Shown: positions 16,448-25,605 of the stretch, in pieces
Layout of the letters: each line of letters opens with the position of its first letter
Numbering within the stretch: the stretch's first letter is position 1
IMG/VR virus record: IMGVR_UViG_3300021389_000005
Location: 62,001-126,000 of that record
Origin: a virus
Reading direction: 5' to 3' (one strand)
Length of the DNA stretch: 64,000 nt
Notes under the pieces: generated by a model
The model's database searches: none
What the model was told of the DNA's origin: nothing
Seen by the model: only the letters and a program-made list of their open reading frames with translations
Made by a program: the position numbers and the translations under genes

Positions 16448-16885
16448 ATGGCAGCAAACGACAAAATATTTAATAATTCATTCGACTCACCCGACTTCGA
16501 ATTAACAGACATAACTTTTGATTTAGATCCATCTTTTAAAGATAATCGAGATGAAGAAATAAAAATTCATTTCGAAATGATATCTACTAAGATTCATGAA
16601 CTAATTGAAACATCTAGATTTAAAAGCTTTAATAAAGTAGATGATTTGGGAAGATGTAATAAACTAAAGAAATCTGATATCAACGATGTATACGGATATA
16701 TCTCAGACGAGATGGCTGCTAAATTTAGCCGTATAGATTTATTCAGTGAACTTTGTGTTTATTTCGATATTAACCCAACCAAATTTTATAGCTCGCTCTC
16801 TAACGTATATAAAGAAGATCTTATACAAGAATTAGATAAGAAAACAGGAATTTTAGGAAAAAAGAACATTAATAAATTATTTTAA
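16448..16885 (+). CDS. hypothetical replication-operon protein (145 aa)
   Basis: An acidic N-terminus of about 40 residues is followed by a helical region (IKIHFEMISTKIHELIETSR, then ELCVYFDINPTKFYSSL). The last codon overlaps the gp47 start by one base. The C-terminus NINKLF resembles the clamp-binding tails seen on the polymerase and RNase H in this window. Its position between helicase and gp47 would suit a helicase loader or transcription/replication accessory factor, but I see no family signature. Confidence 0.6.
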   Translation: MAANDKIFNNSFDSPDFELTDITFDLDPSFKDNRDEEIKIHFEMISTKIHELIETSRFKSFNKVDDLGRCNKLKKSDINDVYGYISDEMAAKFSRIDLFSELCVYFDINPTKFYSSLSNVYKEDLIQELDKKTGILGKKNINKLF

Positions 16886-18000
16886 TGATTGATCAAAAGA
16901 CGTTAGGTCAAGAGGTCAATAGAGTTTGGGTTCTTGGCGATTTACATTTTGGTGTAAGAGCCAATTCAATGGAGTGGTTAGATATTCAAAAAGATTTCTT
17001 TGAGAATTTATTTATACCTACATTAAAGGAACACGTAAAGCCTGGAGATGTTCTAGTACAAGTAGGCGATACATTTGATAATAGACAATCAATCAATATC
17101 AAAGTATTAAATTATGCAGTTAATCTATTTGAAAGACTAGGTGAAATATTGCCAGTCCATATTATATGTGGTAATCACGATATATGGGCTAAAAAATCGA
17201 ATGAGATAACATCAATCGATAGTTTAAAATGGATTCCTAATGTTCAAATCTATAAAGAACCTGAATTATTAAATTGGAATAATAGAAAGATATTAATGAT
17301 GCCATGGAGAAGAGACGCAGAGCATGAAACTCAAACTCTAGCAGATTTCCCACAAACAGATATTGTATTTTGTCATTCTGAGGTTAAGGGCATTTATCTT
17401 AACGCTAAAGTTAAGAACGAACATGGTACAGATTCTAATGTATATGATAAATACACACGAGTATACTCAGGACACATCCACTTTAGACAAGAACGTGGTA
17501 AGTTATTAATGGTTGGAACACCATATCAGTTGACCAGATCTGACGCAAATAACTCTAAGGGCTTTGATCTTGTAGATTTATCAAATATGGAAGAATCATT
17601 TTTTGAGAATCATATTTCCCCCAAATTTCTTAAGTACAATGTAACACAATTATTTGACATTACTTTAGGAACGTTCAAATCACAAATTAAAAATAATTTT
17701 GTTGATTTATTTGTACCCAGCCAGATAGCTACGACAAATGCACTTAGTCAATTGATTAATAAAATACAACACATTAGTCGTAAATTAGAGCCAAATATTT
17801 ATCAAGAAGAAAATTACATTGATAAAGACTTTCATGACATAGAAGAAATAGAAGAGATGTATAAAAATTACAATATCTTAAATCTATGTGATATGTATGT
17901 TGATAGCATTGGCGATGATGAAGAGATGAAACAAAAGCTTAAAGCAAAGTTAAAACAATTGTACACTCAATGTGCATACAACTACGATACTGAAGCATGA
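16885..18000 (+). CDS. 47: recombination endonuclease gp47 (SbcD/Mre11-like)
   Basis: A metallophosphoesterase nuclease subunit. All motifs are intact: GDLHFG near residue 14, GDTFDNR near 58, CGNHDIW near 95, CHSEVKG near 167 and SGHIHFR near 197. The length of 371 residues compares with 339 in T4. It overlaps gp46 by four bases (ATGA). The gp46/47 complex resects ends for recombination-dependent replication and, in T4, helps degrade host DNA. Confidence 0.93.
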   Translation: MIDQKTLGQEVNRVWVLGDLHFGVRANSMEWLDIQKDFFENLFIPTLKEHVKPGDVLVQVGDTFDNRQSINIKVLNYAVNLFERLGEILPVHIICGNHDIWAKKSNEITSIDSLKWIPNVQIYKEPELLNWNNRKILMMPWRRDAEHETQTLADFPQTDIVFCHSEVKGIYLNAKVKNEHGTDSNVYDKYTRVYSGHIHFRQERGKLLMVGTPYQLTRSDANNSKGFDLVDLSNMEESFFENHISPKFLKYNVTQLFDITLGTFKSQIKNNFVDLFVPSQIATTNALSQLINKIQHISRKLEPNIYQEENYIDKDFHDIEEIEEMYKNYNILNLCDMYVDSIGDDEEMKQKLKAKLKQLYTQCAYNYDTEA

Positions 18001-19667
18001 GAATAGATTTTATAGAATTTAAGAACTTTGCAAGTTATGGAAACCAATTACAGAGAATAGATTTTGAAAAAACAAATTCAGAATTATTCTTAACACTTGG
18101 TAAAAACGGTGATGGTAAAACTACTATTGCTAACGCCATGATATATGCTCTTTATGGTAAAGTAGAAGGTGTTAAATTATCAGATTTACCAAACAGAATT
18201 AACAAAGAACTTTACGTACGTATAGGTTTAAAATGCGGTGCGCTTCACATAGAAATAGAAAGAGGTTTAATGCCAAATAAATTTAGTGTTAAATTAAATG
18301 GAGTTGAATTCGATAAGGCAGGTAAAAAATCTGTACAGGACTATTTAGAAGAAGAGGTATTTGGTATTCCATATCATGTATTTAAAAACATAATTATTTT
18401 ATCAGTAAATGATTTTAAATCATTTTTAACGATGTCTAATCAAGATAAAAAACAAATTATCGATAAGATGTTTGGTTTTTCTATTCTTAATGATATGCAG
18501 CGTCAAATAAAGGACGAGCGTAGACAAGTTAAGATGGATATTGATTCATATGAAAGTGAACTTAATGAAATAATGAATTCTATTGGCTCTGTTAGAGGCA
18601 GACTTAACACACTTCTAGAAGAATCAAACACTGCTAATAAATCAAAAATAGAAGAATTAAAAACAAGTTTATTATCACTGAAATCTAGCGTAGAAACACT
18701 AGACACAGAGCGAACTAGTGCTGAAGGTGAAATGAATAAATTCAACACACAATATAACGATAAACATTCTGACGCTAAAGATATTAAAAGAGAAATAGAT
18801 TATCTAAATAAAAAACTCAAACTGTATGAAAGCGGTCATTGTCCAACATGTGAAACCAAATTAGATTCAGAATGGCACACAAACCAAAAGTGTGAATTTG
18901 AAGAAAATATCAAAACTAACATGGACAGTATCAAATCTCTTAAAACAGAGATGGATGTTTTATCAGAAAAGGTAACAGATGCAAGATACGCTAAACTAGA
19001 TTTAGAAGGACAAATATCAGATCACAAGGTCACAATGCGTGGACTTAAAGAAGAACTAATGAAATTAAAGAATACTTCAGGTGGTAAAGACTTTGATCAT
19101 TTAAGAAATCTTATTACTGAGTTCGAAGAAAAAGAAGCTACTAAATCCAAAAGCAAAGACACTTTAAATGGTGATTATAGTTTTATGGAAGTAGTAGAAC
19201 AAATATTAGGAGAGGACGGAGTTAAAAACTTAGCTGTTAAGACTATTTTACCAGGACTTAATACCAATATCGCTGCGATGGCACAAACAATGCACTTACC
19301 GTTTCATATTAGATTTGATGAGAAGTTCAATTGTATTATTAATCATTTAGGCGAGGACATTAATCCAATGACTTTATCTACAGGTGAGAGAAAGAAAGCA
19401 GATTTTATTATTATCATTGCGATCATCAAAATACTTAAATTAAGATTTCCGCAATTAAATATGTTATTCTTAGATGAATTATTATCATCAGTTGATCATG
19501 ACGGTGTTTACAATATACTTAAGATATTAAATCAGGTAATTAAAGAAAATAAGATCAATACGTTTGTGATCAATCACACAGTATTGCCACATGAAATCTT
19601 TGATAAAAAGATTCAGATATACAGAGAAAATGGCTTTTCAAAATTATCTATAGAAAGCATAGAATAA
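17997..19667 (+). CDS. 46: recombination endonuclease gp46 (SbcC/Rad50-like ATPase)
   Basis: An SMC-type ATPase. Walker A GKNGDGKTT is near residue 36. A long coiled coil is interrupted by the zinc-hook CPTC near residue 281. The ABC signature LSTGERKKAD is near 460 and Walker B MLFLDE near 487. The length of 556 residues matches T4 gp46 (560). It partners with the upstream gp47. Confidence 0.94.
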   Translation: MRIDFIEFKNFASYGNQLQRIDFEKTNSELFLTLGKNGDGKTTIANAMIYALYGKVEGVKLSDLPNRINKELYVRIGLKCGALHIEIERGLMPNKFSVKLNGVEFDKAGKKSVQDYLEEEVFGIPYHVFKNIIILSVNDFKSFLTMSNQDKKQIIDKMFGFSILNDMQRQIKDERRQVKMDIDSYESELNEIMNSIGSVRGRLNTLLEESNTANKSKIEELKTSLLSLKSSVETLDTERTSAEGEMNKFNTQYNDKHSDAKDIKREIDYLNKKLKLYESGHCPTCETKLDSEWHTNQKCEFEENIKTNMDSIKSLKTEMDVLSEKVTDARYAKLDLEGQISDHKVTMRGLKEELMKLKNTSGGKDFDHLRNLITEFEEKEATKSKSKDTLNGDYSFMEVVEQILGEDGVKNLAVKTILPGLNTNIAAMAQTMHLPFHIRFDEKFNCIINHLGEDINPMTLSTGERKKADFIIIIAIIKILKLRFPQLNMLFLDELLSSVDHDGVYNILKILNQVIKENKINTFVINHTVLPHEIFDKKIQIYRENGFSKLSIESIE

Positions 19668-19673
19668 TATTAT

Positions 19674-19683
19674 GATATATAGA
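19674..19683 (+). promoter_or_regulatory. late promoter motif (class A)
   Basis: GATATATAGA, 38 nt before the GTG start of the tail-stabiliser gene, at the switch from replication to virion genes. Confidence 0.6.
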
Positions 19684-19711
19684 ATAACTATTAAATATAC
19701 AATTTAACTAA

Positions 19712-20767
19712 GTGGCTACGTATAATCTCAAATACAACAAAGACGATAGTGTTATCAGGCATATTATTATAGGTCTATTAGCAGATCTTAATAGTAAATT
19801 AAGTTTTAAAAGACAATTAAGCAATGATAATAGAGTTATCATTGACGTGCCGTTTTTTTATTCGGTAAGCGGTGATGAGAACTTTTTAAAAGATGCTTTT
19901 TTATTTTCTAATGCTAACGGAATTGGGTGTGATCCAGATGGAGAATATGCAGATGGAAATTATGATAAAGTACCAAGAGGTATTGTAAACTTAACTTCAT
20001 TTGCTGTAGATCCTTCTAAATTAGTTAATAAAAGAAATTTAGGTAACTACAATAGGATCAATGATGAAGGATTTATGGAAGGATTTGTTGCAGAATTTCA
20101 AATGATTCCAGTTGTCGTAGGTGTCGACATTGAAATTTTAGTTTCTAGTCAGTTAGATTTATTTAAAGTAACTGAAGCATTAATTAAAAAAATGTATAAG
20201 GCTAATTTCTATCATGTAGATGCTGGTCATATTGAAGACGGAACTTATAGAATAAGCTCTCAATATATGATGCCAGATGATTACACACAAGAAAGACCAG
20301 TTGAATATGGTTTTGACGATAAGGGTAATCATAAAGTAACATTCTCACTAGAGATAAACTCATTTCTCCCTGACTTTAATTTTGAAGAAGATCAAATTAG
20401 AAAATACACTACAGATTACTTTGCACTTGGTGCAATTGGTGATTATGTAGATCCTAATGGATTTATTTCAGGCGTATCAGTTGGTCACATATATTGTGAT
20501 AATGGAACAGGTGCAAAATGGGAATATAATGGAACAGCTTGGATTCAAATAGGTATATGTGGAGATGACGAGAATCAAAACCTTGGTGAGAAACTAGAAA
20601 CAAAAGAAGAGGTTGTTAATGTAACCAGAAGAAGAAAACAAAGTAACAGAATGTTTACACTTGGTAACTCTTCAATAAACTTAGAAGATAAGCTAACAGA
20701 TCAAGAAAGAACAATGTTAGGCGATAATTATAAGGTCACAGGACGTGACTTACCATTCAAAGAATAA
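19712..20767 (+). CDS. 15: tail sheath stabiliser / tail completion protein, gp15-like
   Basis: A 351-residue protein with a GTG start. The order of blocks matches the T4/cyanophage gp15 family as I know it: RHIIIGLLADLNSKL at the N-terminus, then IDVPFFYSVSGDENF, GIVNLTSFAVDPSKLVNKR, and IPVVVGVDIEILVSSQLDLFKVTEALIKKM. In T4, gp15 caps the sheath and joins it to the neck. This version carries an extra segment of about 60 residues (GHIYCDNGTGAKWEYNGTAW) and a basic, disordered-looking C-terminus, longer than T4's 272 residues. A late promoter precedes it. Confidence 0.65.
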   Translation: MATYNLKYNKDDSVIRHIIIGLLADLNSKLSFKRQLSNDNRVIIDVPFFYSVSGDENFLKDAFLFSNANGIGCDPDGEYADGNYDKVPRGIVNLTSFAVDPSKLVNKRNLGNYNRINDEGFMEGFVAEFQMIPVVVGVDIEILVSSQLDLFKVTEALIKKMYKANFYHVDAGHIEDGTYRISSQYMMPDDYTQERPVEYGFDDKGNHKVTFSLEINSFLPDFNFEEDQIRKYTTDYFALGAIGDYVDPNGFISGVSVGHIYCDNGTGAKWEYNGTAWIQIGICGDDENQNLGEKLETKEEVVNVTRRRKQSNRMFTLGNSSINLEDKLTDQERTMLGDNYKVTGRDLPFKE

Positions 20768-20773
20768 TAGAAT

Positions 20774-20783
20774 GATATATAAA
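20774..20783 (+). promoter_or_regulatory. late promoter motif (class A)
   Basis: GATATATAAA, 33 nt before the start of the 395-residue gene at 20807. Confidence 0.65.
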
Positions 20784-20806
20784 GTAAATAAAAAATCTTA
20801 AACAAG

Positions 20807-21994
20807 ATGGCAAAATTAAATAAAAACATTATTTCACCAGTATTAGAGCATACAAACGGGTATGTTTTCAACGTTGCTGGCCAAAATTTCAAAGTAGTTG
20901 GGAGCCACATAGGTATGTTCAACGAATCAAATTCGGCTTTTGCAGATTTACTTTCTGGTCAGAAAATGTTTAACATCAGTGAAAACACTGTTGATTTCAT
21001 ATATGACTATAATAGAAAAAGCATAGTTTCTTCAATAGACGAAAATGCATTCGATAACTTTAATAAAACACTCGAGGCTCAAGAAAAATTAGCGTTTCTA
21101 AAAGAAAGTACTAAAACCGTAAAACTAGGAGGAGGATCTAGCGCAGATGCTTTAAACGAAGCAAAGAATGAAGTGGCTCTTTTAGAAGCATTTCTTTCTA
21201 CAATGAATAAATCTCCTAGAGGAATAAAGTTTACATACAACGTTAACGAAAATAGATATTTTGCAAATAACGTTGAGTTATTAAATCACAGTAATTCTAT
21301 AGTAGAAACAATCGTAGCTTCAGGTTATATCAAATACCAAGACAAATCATTATTTAGTTTATTTGAAAATACTTGTAAAAACCACGGATCTTACAAAAGA
21401 TTAGATTTTTTAGTAGAATCAAGAAATAACAACATATCTGTTACTACTATGAAGGCAGGTCACAACGTGTATGTTTGGAGAATGAATGAAACTACGACTC
21501 TTGGTAAATTTAGTAAATTTTTACCTGACACTGCAATAGAATACGTATCAGAACAAACAGGAGCTGATGTAACATATTTAGTTGAAGATTTATTAGAATC
21601 TTTTTCAGAAAGAAGAGAAGCTAAAAGAAATAAGATTTCGCTAATGCATGAAATGATTGCTTTCTTAAAGGATCAAAAGGGTAGAATTGCAGAAGCAGAC
21701 AGAAATCTTCCAGATATTAAAGCAGCTGATCAGTTGATCAATACAGAAATCACTAGATTAAGTGAAGAACTTACAGACGCACAAAACGAAGAATTACTTG
21801 GACTTTCTGATGGTTATTTAGATGCTACAGTTTCTAGAGAAGCAGAAGGTTTAAAAGAAGGTGATCCAATTAAAGTAGATGCAGTAGAATATGCTTCAGC
21901 TGGAAAAGATGACACATTAACTGTTTTTGCAAACGACGAGCCTCTTAGAATTGAGAAATTCAAAGTTGCCTTAGAAGCAGGTGCAGGAGTTTAA
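20807..21994 (+). CDS. hypothetical virion-associated protein (395 aa)
   Basis: Own late promoter upstream and strong terminator downstream. The N-terminal region looks globular, residues about 90-130 and 270-320 are charged helices or coiled coil, and the C-terminal 50 residues (EGDPIKVDAVEYASAGKDDTLTVF) look like a small beta domain. I recognise no family. Its location between tail-completion and head genes and its late promoter suggest a structural or assembly role. Confidence 0.7.
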   Translation: MAKLNKNIISPVLEHTNGYVFNVAGQNFKVVGSHIGMFNESNSAFADLLSGQKMFNISENTVDFIYDYNRKSIVSSIDENAFDNFNKTLEAQEKLAFLKESTKTVKLGGGSSADALNEAKNEVALLEAFLSTMNKSPRGIKFTYNVNENRYFANNVELLNHSNSIVETIVASGYIKYQDKSLFSLFENTCKNHGSYKRLDFLVESRNNNISVTTMKAGHNVYVWRMNETTTLGKFSKFLPDTAIEYVSEQTGADVTYLVEDLLESFSERREAKRNKISLMHEMIAFLKDQKGRIAEADRNLPDIKAADQLINTEITRLSEELTDAQNEELLGLSDGYLDATVSREAEGLKEGDPIKVDAVEYASAGKDDTLTVFANDEPLRIEKFKVALEAGAGV

Positions 21995-22018
21995 TACTCA
22001 TATATAAATTATTAATTA

Positions 22019-22048
22019 AAGCCCGTTTGGAAACAAATGGGCTTTTTT
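22019..22048 (+). terminator. intrinsic terminator
   Basis: An 11-bp stem AAGCCCGTTTG / CAAATGGGCTT (one G-T pair) with a GAAA tetraloop and a T6 run. Confidence 0.92.
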
Positions 22049-22077
22049 GTGTATAAACTTAAACTAAAAGGAATTAA

Positions 22078-22455
22078 ATGCCTAGAAAAAAGAATTACCT
22101 CAATAACAAAGATCTTTATAACGCAATAGTAGAATCTAAAGATCAAGATAAGTTAACACCTACAGCAGAGAAGATGTTAATATTACTTGCAGAAAGAGCA
22201 ATAAATAAATTAACATACGTAAATAGCGACGATAGAGATGATTGCTTACAATTTGCCATGTTAGATTTACTAAAATACTGGCGTAATTTCAATCCCAAGT
22301 ATACTAATGCATTTGCATATTTTACAGAGATAGCAAAAAGAGGATATGCTAAAGGTTGGAATAAAATACACCCACAAAAATATAAAAACACACTTTCTAT
22401 GGATAAGATTTCTTCAAAGGATTCTAGTGGAGACGGTGGAATGTTCAATATCTAA
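22078..22455 (+). CDS. 55: late transcription sigma factor, gp55-like
   Basis: A 125-residue protein. The layout follows T4 gp55: KNYLNNKDLYNAIVESK at the N-terminus, then MLILLAERAINKL, a region-2-like segment DDCLQFAMLDLLKYWRNFNPKYTNAFAYFTEIAKRGY, and IHPQKYKN. T4 gp55 has 185 residues and ends in a clamp-binding peptide; here the C-terminus is shortened and ends GGMFNI. It should direct host RNA polymerase to late promoters, most likely the GATATATAA motifs found before virion genes. It overlaps gp4 by one base. Confidence 0.82.
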   Translation: MPRKKNYLNNKDLYNAIVESKDQDKLTPTAEKMLILLAERAINKLTYVNSDDRDDCLQFAMLDLLKYWRNFNPKYTNAFAYFTEIAKRGYAKGWNKIHPQKYKNTLSMDKISSKDSSGDGGMFNI

Positions 22456-22928
22456 TGTCAATAAAAAATGTCAAGCCAACTAATAATTCAGGATTTGTAC
22501 AAGGATATTTTATTCCAACAAACCCAGAAAAATATATTGGCCCGACACCCATTATATACAGATCATCTTGGGAAAGAAAGTTCATGATAATGTGTGATAC
22601 TAAAGATAATGTCGTTAAGTGGGCAAGCGAGCCTGTTGAGATTAAGTATATATGGTCTTTTGATAAAAGAGAACATAAGTATTATCCTGACTTCTATATG
22701 AAAACAAAAACAGAAGAAGGTTTTGAAGAGTTTCTAGTTGAAATAAAACCCGAAGCTCAGATAAAAAAACCCCAGCCTCCTAAAAAAAGAAGCAAGGGTG
22801 CCATTAAATCATATAAGTTTTTAGCAGAACAGTATGTTAAGAATATGGATAAATATAAGTACGCCAGAGCTTGGTCAGAAAACCGAGGATGGAGATTTAT
22901 CGTACTTACAGAAAAGTCACTTAAATAA
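22455..22928 (+). CDS. 4: head completion nuclease-like protein, gp4-like
   Basis: A 157-residue protein with a TnsA/PD-(D/E)XK-type arrangement: YRSSWERKFMIMCD near residue 34, then WASEPVEIKY, YYPDFYM near 75 and VEIKPEAQ near 97, giving the Glu...Asp...Glu-x-Lys set. This is the conserved head-completion protein (gp4/50/65) of T4 and cyanophages, needed before tails join. It overlaps both neighbours by one base, in the compact gp55-gp4-22928 group. Confidence 0.8.
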   Translation: MSIKNVKPTNNSGFVQGYFIPTNPEKYIGPTPIIYRSSWERKFMIMCDTKDNVVKWASEPVEIKYIWSFDKREHKYYPDFYMKTKTEEGFEEFLVEIKPEAQIKKPQPPKKRSKGAIKSYKFLAEQYVKNMDKYKYARAWSENRGWRFIVLTEKSLK

Positions 22929-23521
22929 TGGGTCAAATTAAAAAGGACATAAAACAATTATCTAAAAATGCCGGTAGCATGAATAAAGCTATTAATGAGG
23001 CTAAAAAATGGTTTGATAAAGGCAAGACAAAAAGTATCGCAGATACTCGTAGGCCATTTGAACCGGGTAAGATATATGTCTTTGAATATAAAAAACCTAA
23101 ACACATTGACAGGATCGCATGGTTTGATGCTAATCCTGTTGTTCTAGCATTAGATCCAACAGATTTTGGAAACGATTGTGGCATTAACTTAAACCTTTTA
23201 CCCCCTAAAATTAAAGAAGATTTATTGGATTTTGTATATGAACAAATGAAAGGACAAATAGAGAATCAAAAAAAGGGAGGTACTGCAGATAACGCAAAAA
23301 AACAAAGTGAACTTAAGTTTACATATGAAGGTGCAAAGAGATTTTTAAAAGATTATGGTTTTGATTTTGCAATAAGACAGTATATTCCAAACCTTAAGTC
23401 AAATCAAAAAGTTGTTTCCTATGAAAGTTGGGCGAAGATAGCGATTTTAGACTTTGCAGACATAAATGGTAGCGACTTGAATAAGATCCAGGAAGCATTT
23501 AGAAACCACTTAAAGAAATGA
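22928..23521 (+). CDS. hypothetical virion or assembly protein (197 aa)
   Basis: A basic N-terminal helix of about 40 residues precedes a conserved-looking domain: PGKIYVFEYKKPKHIDRIAWFDANPVVLALD, then GINLNLLPPKIKEDLLDFVYEQM. I recall this pattern from phage proteins near head and baseplate genes but cannot assign a T4 number with confidence. It lies between gp4 and the portal, where T4 carries DNA-end protection and baseplate wedge genes. Confidence 0.6.
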   Translation: MGQIKKDIKQLSKNAGSMNKAINEAKKWFDKGKTKSIADTRRPFEPGKIYVFEYKKPKHIDRIAWFDANPVVLALDPTDFGNDCGINLNLLPPKIKEDLLDFVYEQMKGQIENQKKGGTADNAKKQSELKFTYEGAKRFLKDYGFDFAIRQYIPNLKSNQKVVSYESWAKIAILDFADINGSDLNKIQEAFRNHLKK

Positions 23522-23531
23522 GATATATAAA
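23522..23531 (+). promoter_or_regulatory. late promoter motif (class A) for the portal gene
   Basis: GATATATAAA, 30 nt before the portal start codon, abutting the preceding stop codon. Confidence 0.7.
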
Positions 23532-23551
23532 ACATAACATAAATTAAAAGT

Positions 23552-25150
23552 ATGGCAGGATTTACAGAAAAAAGAAACGGGCCATTGAGCGTCAATACAA
23601 AACCGTTTAGCCTCTCAAGCGCACTTAAAACCTTGAGTAGCTTCGGTATGCGCTATGATGATTTAGTACTTAGACAGTCACAAGCCATTGGTCCAATGGA
23701 GGACCAGATCGGTTATGGGGAAATGAACCCATTCGGTTTCGACAACGATGATATTTACGGAGCATTTGCAGCAATGTCAATGACCGATATTAATCTTAAG
23801 AAGAATATACCATTCTTTGATAAAGATTACATAAGTAAGAGAGATGAATTGAGAAGATTCTCAACCAACGATGAGATCGAAGATATTTTAGATATTCTTT
23901 GTGATGAGACTATAGTATACGATGAGAAGAATTTCTTCGCTCAACCTGAAGTTTTAGGACTTGATATATCTGATAAAGTAAATAAAGACCTTAACAGATA
24001 TTTCAGACAGATCTATCACTACTTTGGTTTTACAGAAGATCAATCAGCATGGTACTATTATAGAAAATTCTTAATAGACGGTTACTTATCATTTGAGATA
24101 ATTTATTCCCCAGACCAAAAAGAGATTATAGGTTTTAAAGAACTTGATCCTGTTACGTTAATCCCTGGATATAATAACGACGATGGTAAAAAAGTTTGGG
24201 TACAATATAAAGATGATCCAGTAAAAGAAAGAAAGCTTTATGATTCACAGATCATATACATATCTTATTCTTCTATTACAACAGCATCGAGAGTCTCTTA
24301 CTTAGAAAGATTAGTAAGAGCATTTAACCTACTTAGAATTATGGAACACACTAGAGTGATCTGGTCTGTTACCAATGCTTCATTTAGAATGAAGTTTATT
24401 ATCCCAGTTGGTGGTAAATCTAAAACAAGAGCAAAGCAATCACTTTCTCAGTTAATGAATTCTTATAAAGAACAGGTTGATTTTGATTGGGACTCAGCTT
24501 CTCTCTCAACTGATGGTAAACCTATGCTCCAGTTTAGTAAAGAATATTGGTTACCTTCTAAAGACGGTGATTCACCAGAAATCGAAACACTTGGTGGTGA
24601 AGGTCCAGAATTAAATGATACAGAAGCACTTAAATATTTCTCAGATAAATTAAAACATGTATCTAAGATTCCGTTTAATAGATTCTTGTATGAAGATGGT
24701 GGTGGGGAATTTAACCTTGCAGCCGACGGTATGATTAGAGATGAGATCAAGTTTGGTAAATTTATTAAGCGTTTAAGATCTACATTCCAAGAAATATTAG
24801 TTAAGCCATTGTATTTACAAATCTGTTTAAAATATCCAGAATTTGTAGATGATCCACAATTTAAAACTCAAGTAGCTCTAAGATTCAACGAAGAAAATAT
24901 GTTTGCAGAAATGAAGCATATGGAAATCATGGAAAAAAGACTTGAATTTATTGGTAACATGAGAGATAGTTTAATGACAACTAATCAAGAAACTATGGAA
25001 GAAGAGTATTACTTCGACCAAGAATACCTAGTCAAAAAGTACTTAAAGCTATCTGACGACGAAATAAGATCTAACGAAGCAGCCAAAGCTGCAAAAGCTA
25101 GAGAAGAAGCAGAAGAACCAGAGGAAGAAGACGATGGAATGGGCATCTAA
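23552..25150 (+). CDS. 20: portal vertex protein, gp20-like
   Basis: A 532-residue protein (T4: 524). Typical gp20 blocks are FSTNDEIEDILDILCDETIV near residues 108-127, a helical stem after WSVTNASFRMKF, WLPSKDGDSPEIETLGG followed by YFSDKLKHVSKIPFNRF, and the C-terminal FNEENMFAEMKHMEIMEKRLE helix. An acidic tail ends the protein. It forms the dodecameric ring through which gp17 packages DNA. The small acidic gene and the protease-scaffold follow, as in T4 (20-67-68-21-22-23). Confidence 0.92.
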   Translation: MAGFTEKRNGPLSVNTKPFSLSSALKTLSSFGMRYDDLVLRQSQAIGPMEDQIGYGEMNPFGFDNDDIYGAFAAMSMTDINLKKNIPFFDKDYISKRDELRRFSTNDEIEDILDILCDETIVYDEKNFFAQPEVLGLDISDKVNKDLNRYFRQIYHYFGFTEDQSAWYYYRKFLIDGYLSFEIIYSPDQKEIIGFKELDPVTLIPGYNNDDGKKVWVQYKDDPVKERKLYDSQIIYISYSSITTASRVSYLERLVRAFNLLRIMEHTRVIWSVTNASFRMKFIIPVGGKSKTRAKQSLSQLMNSYKEQVDFDWDSASLSTDGKPMLQFSKEYWLPSKDGDSPEIETLGGEGPELNDTEALKYFSDKLKHVSKIPFNRFLYEDGGGEFNLAADGMIRDEIKFGKFIKRLRSTFQEILVKPLYLQICLKYPEFVDDPQFKTQVALRFNEENMFAEMKHMEIMEKRLEFIGNMRDSLMTTNQETMEEEYYFDQEYLVKKYLKLSDDEIRSNEAAKAAKAREEAEEPEEEDDGMGI

Positions 25151-25158
25151 AATAAATT

Positions 25159-25170
25159 GAATATATAAAT
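25159..25170 (+). promoter_or_regulatory. weak late promoter-like motif
   Basis: GAATATATAAAT, a one-base insertion variant of the late motif, 16 nt before the start of the small acidic gene. Confidence 0.35.
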
Positions 25171-25174
25171 TATT

Positions 25175-25543
25175 ATGAAAGTAATTAAAACAATCGAATC
25201 ATTTGCAAAAGAATCTCGCTACAATAGAGTTATTGAAGCGGCAGTAAAGGCAGGTGAAGAATCTAAAGTCTATGTCGACGATATCGATACAGACTCTGGT
25301 AAAACAGTAAAAGCTGTTGAAATCATCGGAGCTATTGCAGCTTATCCTACAGAGAAAGAATTTAAAAAGTATTTCTATGATCAATACGGAGAAAATGCAT
25401 TTGGTGAAGGTGAAATTGAAGTGATTATTAAATATTACAATGACGTCAAAGCCGAACAAGCTGAAGCTGAAAAAGAAGCTGAAAAAGAAGAAGGCGGAGA
25501 AGGTGAAGAAGGTGGTGAAGATGATCCACTGGCAGACATCTAA
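25175..25543 (+). CDS. small acidic prohead core protein, gp67/68 analogue
   Basis: 122 residues: a mixed N-terminal domain of about 90 residues and a very acidic Glu/Gly tail (EKEEGGEGEEGGEDDPLADI). T4 gp67 and gp68 lie at this position and are small charged core proteins cut by the prohead protease. The assignment is by position and composition, not homology. Confidence 0.55.
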   Translation: MKVIKTIESFAKESRYNRVIEAAVKAGEESKVYVDDIDTDSGKTVKAVEIIGAIAAYPTEKEFKKYFYDQYGENAFGEGEIEVIIKYYNDVKAEQAEAEKEAEKEEGGEGEEGGEDDPLADI

Positions 25544-25574
25544 AGGTAATAAGATAATTACATAATAACTAAAG

Positions 25575-25584
25575 GATATATATT
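25575..25584 (+). promoter_or_regulatory. late promoter motif (class A)
   Basis: GATATATATT, 31 nt before the protease-scaffold start codon. Confidence 0.55.
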
Positions 25585-25605
25585 AAAAATAGAAAATCCA
25601 TAAAT

